Assembly (NCBI RefSeq): GCF_010915705.1
Contig: NZ_JAAIKE010000003.1
Location: 248,001 to 312,000 of the forward strand
Length of the DNA: 64,000 nucleotides
Direction: 5' to 3'
From: Pseudotabrizicola algicola
Lineage (GTDB): Bacteria; Pseudomonadota; Alphaproteobacteria; Rhodobacterales; Rhodobacteraceae
Part shown: positions 58,449 through 64,000 of the stretch, one piece after another
Numbering within the stretch: the first letter of the stretch is position 1
Layout: each line of letters opens with the position of its first letter
Position numbers and translations under genes: made by a program
The notes under the pieces: generated by a model
What the model was told of the DNA's origin: nothing
The model's input: the letters and a program-made list of their open reading frames with translations, nothing else
Database searches by the model: none

Positions 58449-58967
58449 ATGATGCAGACAGCACGGATAATCCTCGCGGTGACCTGCGCGGCGCTTCTGG
58501 CTGGCTGCGGCAATGGCAGCGACACGCCGCAGCTCATGAACATCCGCTCCACCACGGCGGGGCCGGACGAGTTCGGCATCCTGCCGCCCAAGCCGCTGGA
58601 AATGCCGACCGATCTGGCGCAATTGCCGGAACCCACGCCGGGCGGCACCAACCGCACCGACCCCACGCCCGAAGCCGATGCCATTCTGGCGCTGGGCGGG
58701 CGTCCGGGCGCGGGCGCGGGGCTTGATGGCGGGCTTCTGGCCCATGCGGGGCGCTATGGCGTTGCCTCCGGCATCCGCCAGACGGTTGCCGCCGAAGACC
58801 TGCAATGGCGGCGCGACAACAATGGCCGCGTGCTGGAACGGCTGTTCAACGTGAACGTCTATTACCGCGCCTATGAAAACCAGTCGCTCGATCAGCACGC
58901 GGAACTGTGGCGCTGGCGTCAGCGCGGGGTGCGCACGCCTTCGGCCCCGCCACCGCCCGCAGAATGA
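58449..58967 (+). CDS. DUF3035 family lipoprotein
   Basis: A 172-residue lipoprotein; the lipobox is LLAGC at the end of the signal peptide. The mature part starts GNGSDTPQLMNIRSTTAGPDEFGILPPKPLEMP, the DUF3035 pattern, and is rich in Pro and Gly. GGAGG at 58441-58445 supports the ATG at 58449. Function unknown; the gene sits between lspA and paired M16 peptidases, an arrangement common in Rhodobacterales. Confidence 0.87.
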   Translation: MMQTARIILAVTCAALLAGCGNGSDTPQLMNIRSTTAGPDEFGILPPKPLEMPTDLAQLPEPTPGGTNRTDPTPEADAILALGGRPGAGAGLDGGLLAHAGRYGVASGIRQTVAAEDLQWRRDNNGRVLERLFNVNVYYRAYENQSLDQHAELWRWRQRGVRTPSAPPPPAE

Positions 58968-59049
58968 CGGTCACATTGGCGTAGGCGGGGCTTGCGCCCG
59001 CCGCCGCGTGACGTAGCTTTGCCGGGAAACGATCAAGGATTTTCCCGCA

Positions 59050-60468
59050 ATGCCGCCACGGACTCTTGCCCGCACATTCGCGCTCTGCCTGTTGGTCGCT
59101 CCTCCGGCGCTTGCCCAGGATGTCACCTCTTTCCGTCTGGACAACGGGCTTGACGTGGTGGTGATCGAAGATCACCGCGCCCCCGCCGTGACGCAGATGG
59201 TCTGGTATCGCACCGGTGCGGCGGATGAGCCGCCGGGTCGGTCCGGCATCGCGCATTTTCTGGAACACCTGATGTTCAAGGGCACCGAAACCCTTGCCCC
59301 GGGCGAGTTTTCGGCCACTGTCGAGGCGCAGGGCGGCACCGACAACGCCTTCACCAGCTGGGATTACACCGCCTATTTCCAGCGCGTTGCCGCCGACCGG
59401 CTTGATCTGATGATGCAGATCGAAGCCGACCGGATGCGCAACCTGCAAATCTCGGAAGAAGATATCGTCACCGAACGCGCCGTCATCATCGAAGAACGCA
59501 AGCAGCGCACCGACAGCCGCCCCGCCGCGCTGTTGCAGGAACAGATGCGCGCGGCGCAATTCCTCAACCATCCCTACGGCATCCCCATCATCGGCTGGAT
59601 GCACGAGATGGAGCAATTGGGACGTCAGGACGCGCTGGACCATTACGCCCGCTTCTACGCGCCCAACAATGCCATTCTGGTGGTCGCGGGTGATGTGACC
59701 CCCGATGCCGTGCGCGAGATGGCGCAGCGCCACTATGGCCCCTTGGCCCCCTCCGATGCCATCACCGACCGTATCCGACCGTCTGAGCCGCCCCAGCGCG
59801 CCGAACGCCGCCTGACGCTGACCGATGCGCGCGTGTCCGAACCCTATGTCATGCGCACCTACCTTGCCCCCGAACGCAACCCCGGCGATCAGGAAAAGGC
59901 CGCAGCCCTGACCATTCTGGCCGAACTTCTGGGCGGCTCGGGCCAGACCTCGCTCTTCGCGCAGGCGCTGCAATTCGGCGCCGATCCGGTGGCCGTGTTC
60001 TCCTCGGCCTATTACGATGGCACCGCGCTCGACCATGCCACCTTCGGCCTTGTCGTCGTGCCGATGCCGGGCGTCGATCTGGCCACCGCCGAGGCCGCGA
60101 TGGACGGGGTGATCGCCCGCTTCATCGAAACCGGCCCCGACCCCGAGGATTTTGCCCGCATCAAGACCCAGATCCGCGCCGACCAGATCTATGCCCGCGA
60201 CAACAGCGATGGCCTTGCCCGCCGCTATGGCGAGGCGCTTGCCGTGGGGCTGAGCGTGCAGGATGTGCAGGACTGGCCCGCCGTGCTCGATGCCGTCACC
60301 GCCGAACAGGTGCAGCAGGCCGCGCGCGACGTGCTCAACCGCAACGCCGCCGTGACCGGATGGCTGATGCCCGAACCGCCGCCCCCCGCCGCAGAAGCCG
60401 CCGCAGAACCCGCTGCCGCGCCCCAAAACGCAGCCCAGATGCCCGAGCCAGAAGAGGCCGCCGAATGA
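59050..60468 (+). CDS. M16 peptidase, active subunit
   Basis: A 472-residue zinc peptidase with a signal peptide (ARTFALCLLVAPPALA). The inverted zinc motif HFLEH is in GIAHFLEHLMFKGTE, and the distal Glu lies about 75 residues later in ERAVIIEERKQR. It overlaps the next gene (ATGA), whose product is a second M16 fold without the metal site. Bacterial M16 enzymes work as such heterodimers in the periplasm. The tail is Ala/Pro/Glu rich. Confidence 0.93.
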   Translation: MPPRTLARTFALCLLVAPPALAQDVTSFRLDNGLDVVVIEDHRAPAVTQMVWYRTGAADEPPGRSGIAHFLEHLMFKGTETLAPGEFSATVEAQGGTDNAFTSWDYTAYFQRVAADRLDLMMQIEADRMRNLQISEEDIVTERAVIIEERKQRTDSRPAALLQEQMRAAQFLNHPYGIPIIGWMHEMEQLGRQDALDHYARFYAPNNAILVVAGDVTPDAVREMAQRHYGPLAPSDAITDRIRPSEPPQRAERRLTLTDARVSEPYVMRTYLAPERNPGDQEKAAALTILAELLGGSGQTSLFAQALQFGADPVAVFSSAYYDGTALDHATFGLVVVPMPGVDLATAEAAMDGVIARFIETGPDPEDFARIKTQIRADQIYARDNSDGLARRYGEALAVGLSVQDVQDWPAVLDAVTAEQVQQAARDVLNRNAAVTGWLMPEPPPPAAEAAAEPAAAPQNAAQMPEPEEAAE

Positions 60469-61775
60469 ACATCCTGCGCACCGCTGCCTTCCTGCTCGCC
60501 TTCGCGCTTCCCGCCCATGCGGAAATCGAGATCCAGACCGTCACCTCGCCGGGCGGCATCACCGCATGGGTGGCAACCGAACCCGGCATCCCCTTCACCG
60601 CGCTCGAAGTGCGCTTTCGCGGCGGCACCTCGCTCGACGCGCCGGGCAAGCGGGGGGCGGTCAACCTGATGACCGCGCTGATCGAGGAAGGCACCGGCGA
60701 TCTCGACTCCATCGGCTTTGCCCGCGCGCGCGACTCGCTCGCCGCCAGCTTCAGCTTCTCGTCGGATCAGGACAGTGTCGGCGTCTCGGCCCGTTTCCTC
60801 ACCGAAAACCGTGACGAGGCGGTAGACCTCTTGCGCCGCGCCCTGACCGAACCGCGCTTTGACCAGGACGCGATCGACCGTGTGCGCGGGCAGGTGCTGG
60901 CCGGTCTGCGGCAAGATGCGATGAACCCAAGCACGCTTGCCAGCCAGCGCCTGCGCGCGATGGCTTTCGCCGACCATCCCTATGCCACCACCGGCGACGG
61001 CACGCCCGAGTCGGTCACCGCGCTGACGCGCGATGACATTCTGGCCGCGCACCGCGCCACCATCGCCCGCGACCGCGTCTATGTGGCCGCCGCCGGCGAC
61101 ATCACCGCCGAAGAGCTTGGCCCCCTGCTCGACACCCTGCTGGGTGGCCTGCCCGAAACCGGCGCGCCTCTGGTGGGGCGCGCCCCGATGAACCTGACGG
61201 GCGGCATCACGGTGCAGGATTTCCCCGGCCCGCAGGCCACCGTGCTTTTCGCCCATCAGGGCATCAAGCGCGACGATCCCGACTTTTTCGCCGCCTCCAT
61301 CCTGAATGAAATCCTTGGCGGGGGCCGCTTTTCCGCCCGCCTGATGACAGAGGTGCGCGACCGCAGGGGCCTGACCTATGGTATCGGCAGCTATCTGGTG
61401 GGCTACGATCAGGCCGAAATGCTCATGGGCCAGTTTTCCTCGGGCAATGGCACCGTGGGGCAGGCGATAGAGGTGATCCGCGACGAATGGCGCAAGATCG
61501 CCGCCGAAGGCGTCAGCGCCGAGGAATTGCAGCGCACGCAAACCTATCTGACCGGCAGCTATCCCCTGCGCTTCGACGGGAACACCCCGATCGCCTCCAT
61601 GCTGGTGGGGATGCAGATGATCGGCCTTGATCCCGATTACCCCAAGACCCGCAACGCCAAGGTCGAGGCGGTGACGCTGGAAGACGTCCGGCGGGTGGCC
61701 GCGATCCTGTTCCGCGAAGGCGATCTGCGCTTTGTCGTCGTGGGCCAGCCCGAGGGCGTCACCTCGACCGACTAG
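60465..61775 (+). CDS. M16 peptidase-like protein, inactive partner
   Basis: A 436-residue M16 fold with signal peptide MNILRTAAFLLAFALPAHA. The HxxEH motif is absent: the equivalent position reads GAVNLMTALIEEGTG. The C-terminal RRGLTYGIGSYL is the conserved Arg/Tyr substrate-binding motif that the partner needs, so this supplies half of the active site. It starts in the stop codon of the active subunit. Confidence 0.92.
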   Translation: MNILRTAAFLLAFALPAHAEIEIQTVTSPGGITAWVATEPGIPFTALEVRFRGGTSLDAPGKRGAVNLMTALIEEGTGDLDSIGFARARDSLAASFSFSSDQDSVGVSARFLTENRDEAVDLLRRALTEPRFDQDAIDRVRGQVLAGLRQDAMNPSTLASQRLRAMAFADHPYATTGDGTPESVTALTRDDILAAHRATIARDRVYVAAAGDITAEELGPLLDTLLGGLPETGAPLVGRAPMNLTGGITVQDFPGPQATVLFAHQGIKRDDPDFFAASILNEILGGGRFSARLMTEVRDRRGLTYGIGSYLVGYDQAEMLMGQFSSGNGTVGQAIEVIRDEWRKIAAEGVSAEELQRTQTYLTGSYPLRFDGNTPIASMLVGMQMIGLDPDYPKTRNAKVEAVTLEDVRRVAAILFREGDLRFVVVGQPEGVTSTD

Positions 61776-61834
61776 CGGCAGAAGGGGCAGCGAATCTGTG
61801 GCCCTTGGCGGCGCGGGATGCTAGACTTGGGGGT

Positions 61835-63685
61835 ATGAACATCGTGGCCCCCAATATATCCACAGATCGCCCCGCAACTCCGCCCGTCATCCGCCCCTTG
61901 GATGAGGCGGCGATCAACCGCATCGCCGCCGGAGAGGTGGTGGAACGCCCGGCCTCGGCGGTCAAGGAACTGGTGGAAAACGCGCTGGATGCCGGAGCCA
62001 GCCGCATTGCCATCGACATCGCCGATGGCGGCAAGACCCTGATCCGCGTGACGGATGATGGCTGCGGCATGACGGCGGCCGACCTGCCGCTCGCCATCGC
62101 GCGCCACGCCACCTCGAAGATCGACGGCAGCGACCTGCTCAACATCCACAGCTTCGGCTTCCGCGGTGAGGCGCTGGCCTCGCTCGGCTCTGTCGGGCGG
62201 CTGACGCTGACCTCGCGGGCGCAGGGCCATGATGCCGCACAGATCAGCGTGGCGGGTGGCCGCGTGGGTGATGTGCGCCCCGCCGCGCTCACCCGTGGCA
62301 CCGTGGTGGAACTGCGCGATCTGTTCTACGCCACGCCCGCCCGCCTCAAGTTCCTGCGCACCGACCGCGCTGAGACGCAGGCGATTGCCGAGGTGGTGCG
62401 CCGCCTTGCGATGGCGGAGCCGCATGTCGGCTTTACCCTCACCGACACCACCGACGGCGACAGCCGCCTTTTGTTCCGCGCCGACCCGCAGTCGGGCGAT
62501 TTCTTCGACGCGCTGCACGGGCGGCTGACCGGCATCCTCGGGGCTGATTTCACGCAGAACGCCTTGCGCATCGACATCCCGCGCGATGGGCTGCACCTCA
62601 CCGGTTATGCCGCGCTGCCCACCTATTCGCGCGGCTCGGGCGCGCAGCAATTCGTCTTCGTCAACGGCCGCCCCGTGCTCGACAAGCTGCTGCTCGGCGC
62701 CCTGCGCGTCGCCTATTACGACTTTCTGTCGCGCGACCGTCATCCGGCGGCGGTGCTGAACCTGATCTGCGATCCGCAGCGGGTGGATGTGAACGTCCAC
62801 CCCGCCAAGGCCGAGGTGCGCTTCCGCGAACCCGACGCCGCCCGCAGCCTCATCATCACCGGATTGCGCACGGCTGTGTCCGGCGCGGGTCACCGCGCCT
62901 CGACCACCGTGGCCGATGAAACGCTGGCGGCCCTCCGCCCCGCGCGCCCCGTCTATCAGATGGACCGCCCGTCACAGGCCAGCTTCGCCCGCGCCTTCAC
63001 CTTTCAGGCGCCCGCGCCACCGCCTGACTCCGCCCCCGGCTTTGCCGAAGCCCCGACGGGCCGCATCGAAGAGCGCAGCGCAGCAAGCGATGAGAGCCAC
63101 GCCAGCCACCCGCTCGGCGCCGCCCGCGCGCAGCTGCATGAAAACTACATCATCGCCCAGACCGAAACCGGCATCGTGATCGTCGATCAGCACGCCGCGC
63201 ATGAACGGCTGGTCTACGAACGCCTCAAGCGCCAGATGGATGAATCCGGCATCACCGCACAGGCGCTGCTGATCCCCGAAATCATCGAACTGTCCCCGAC
63301 CGATGCCGCCCGCCTGCTCGACGCCGCCGCGACGCTCGCCGAAATCGGCCTGCGCGTCGAACCTTTCGGCGGCAATGCCATCGCCGTGCGCGAAACCCCC
63401 GCCATCCTCGGCGCGGTCAACGCTGCCGCGCTCATCCGCGACGTGCTCGACGAACTCGCCGACGCCGGCCACAGCACCAACATCCGCGCGAGGATCGACG
63501 CCGTGCTATCGCGCATGGCCTGCCACGGCTCCATCCGCTCGGGCCGCCAGATGCGCGCCGAAGAGATGAACGCGCTCCTGCGCGAGATGGAGGCGACGCC
63601 CCATTCCGGCCAGTGCAACCACGGCCGCCCCACCTATGTGGAGTTGAAACTCCACGACATCGAACGGCTGTTCGGCCGCCGATGA
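61835..63685 (+). CDS. mutL: DNA mismatch repair protein MutL
   Basis: A 616-residue MutL. The N-terminal GHKL ATPase has ELVENALDAGAS, DDGCGM and GFRGEALASLGSV. The C-terminal endonuclease motif DQHAAHERLVYE (DQHA-x2-E-x4-E) is intact, so this is a nicking MutL, consistent with absence of MutH in Alphaproteobacteria. ACHGSIRSGRQM and CNHGRPTYVEL close the C-terminal domain. Start at 61835; it overlaps rmuC by ATGA. Confidence 0.95.
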   Translation: MNIVAPNISTDRPATPPVIRPLDEAAINRIAAGEVVERPASAVKELVENALDAGASRIAIDIADGGKTLIRVTDDGCGMTAADLPLAIARHATSKIDGSDLLNIHSFGFRGEALASLGSVGRLTLTSRAQGHDAAQISVAGGRVGDVRPAALTRGTVVELRDLFYATPARLKFLRTDRAETQAIAEVVRRLAMAEPHVGFTLTDTTDGDSRLLFRADPQSGDFFDALHGRLTGILGADFTQNALRIDIPRDGLHLTGYAALPTYSRGSGAQQFVFVNGRPVLDKLLLGALRVAYYDFLSRDRHPAAVLNLICDPQRVDVNVHPAKAEVRFREPDAARSLIITGLRTAVSGAGHRASTTVADETLAALRPARPVYQMDRPSQASFARAFTFQAPAPPPDSAPGFAEAPTGRIEERSAASDESHASHPLGAARAQLHENYIIAQTETGIVIVDQHAAHERLVYERLKRQMDESGITAQALLIPEIIELSPTDAARLLDAAATLAEIGLRVEPFGGNAIAVRETPAILGAVNAAALIRDVLDELADAGHSTNIRARIDAVLSRMACHGSIRSGRQMRAEEMNALLREMEATPHSGQCNHGRPTYVELKLHDIERLFGRR

Positions 63686-64000
63686 TTACCCTTTTCGGCC
63701 AGACCTTCGCCCCCACCGACCCCGAGGTGCTGATCCTTGGCGGGCTGCTGCTGTTCCTGCTGGTGTTCCTCGCCCTCATCCTGCGTGCCGCAGGCCGTTC
63801 GGCCACGATGGCCGCCCCGCTGATGCGCGAAATCGGCTGGCTGTCGCAGCGGGTGCAGCAACTCGGCGACGGGCAGGAACGGCTGGCGGGCGGGCTGCAC
63901 CATGTCTCGGAAACCCAGGCCGTCAGCCAGTCCGCAATGCTTCAGGTGATGGAACAGCGTCTGGCCGAAGTCTCGCGCCAGATGAACGAGTCGCTGCACG
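63682..64000 (+). CDS. rmuC: DNA recombination protein RmuC, N-terminal part (runs off window)
   Basis: An open frame starts in the mutL stop (ATGA) and continues to the window end, giving about 106 residues. A membrane helix (LILGGLLLFLLVFLALILRA) is followed by a coiled-coil-like stretch rich in Gln, Glu and Leu, including RVQQLGDGQERLAGG. This is the typical N-terminus of RmuC. The identification rests on that and on the position after mutL; the nuclease-like domain lies beyond the window. Confidence 0.7.
   Translation, partial: MITLFGQTFAPTDPEVLILGGLLLFLLVFLALILRAAGRSATMAAPLMREIGWLSQRVQQLGDGQERLAGGLHHVSETQAVSQSAMLQVMEQRLAEVSRQMNESLH

Noticed and set aside
58846-60426. Long minus-strand open frame opposite the first M16 peptidase
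   Set aside because: No motif, composition typical of antisense frames, and the plus-strand gene has HFLEH and a signal peptide.

Overview
This window is a high-GC chromosomal segment from a Rhodobacter-like alphaproteobacterium (Rhodobacterales). The basis is a 16-stranded porin resembling the Rhodobacter capsulatus porin, a CcrM-type GANTC methyltransferase, the DUF3576 / leuS / lptE / holA neighbourhood, DUF3035 next to a paired M16 peptidase set, and a cobalamin riboswitch ahead of nrdHIEF. It reads as stable core and accessory metabolism. I found no transposase, integrase, phage gene, CRISPR array or rRNA, and no clear pseudogene.

Layout. 1-3.2 kb: a small catabolic cassette (cysteine hydrolase, NodB-type deacetylase, GST, SDR). 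3.3-7.1 kb: methionine synthase split into two overlapping genes, preceded by a perfect AT-rich palindrome. 7.1-11.3 kb: cobalamin riboswitch and class Ib ribonucleotide reductase nrdHIEF. 11.5-15.3 kb: sulfate ABC transporter cysA-sbp-cysT-cysW. 15.4-17.5 kb: arsR-acr3-arsH on the minus strand. 17.8-22.0 kb: ugpBAEC glycerol-3-phosphate transporter with an internal terminator. 22.0-24.2 kb: dapF-mtaB. 24.25 kb: tRNA-Lys(TTT). 24.6-28.1 kb: the alternative spermidine pathway (nspC and its dehydrogenase), a membrane-anchored winged-helix protein and a small secreted protein. 28.3-34.4 kb: a Gly/His-rich secreted protein, rnhB, ccrM, an MscS channel, a BaiN-like flavoprotein and a CAP protein. 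34.4-41.2 kb: leuS-lptE-holA, fasciclin, DUF3576 lipoprotein, porin. 41.4-47.6 kb: PLP-binding protein, amylosucrase, L,D-transpeptidase, ribA, an orphan response regulator, two tandem small-RNA modules, xth. 47.6-52 kb: a three-gene exopolysaccharide-type operon (two SGNH-like paralogues, one fused to a glycosidase-like domain, plus a GT2). 52-54.4 kb: WGR protein and two saccharopine dehydrogenases. 54.5-64 kb: heparinase-like protein, purH, lspA, DUF3035 lipoprotein, two M16 peptidases, mutL and the start of rmuC.

Most interesting signals: (i) two tandem repeats of ACCTCCCTGTTGGACT, each directly followed by a strong intrinsic terminator, which look like a pair of anti-Shine-Dalgarno small RNAs, the second with an EcfG-like promoter; (ii) a consensus DnaA box and three GANTC sites directly upstream of ccrM; (iii) the SGNH / SGNH-glycosidase / GT2 operon; (iv) an inverted-topology membrane-bound winged-helix regulator near two operator-like palindromes; (v) palindromes upstream of metH and of the nrd riboswitch. 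Functions are assigned from motifs read by eye; no database search was possible.
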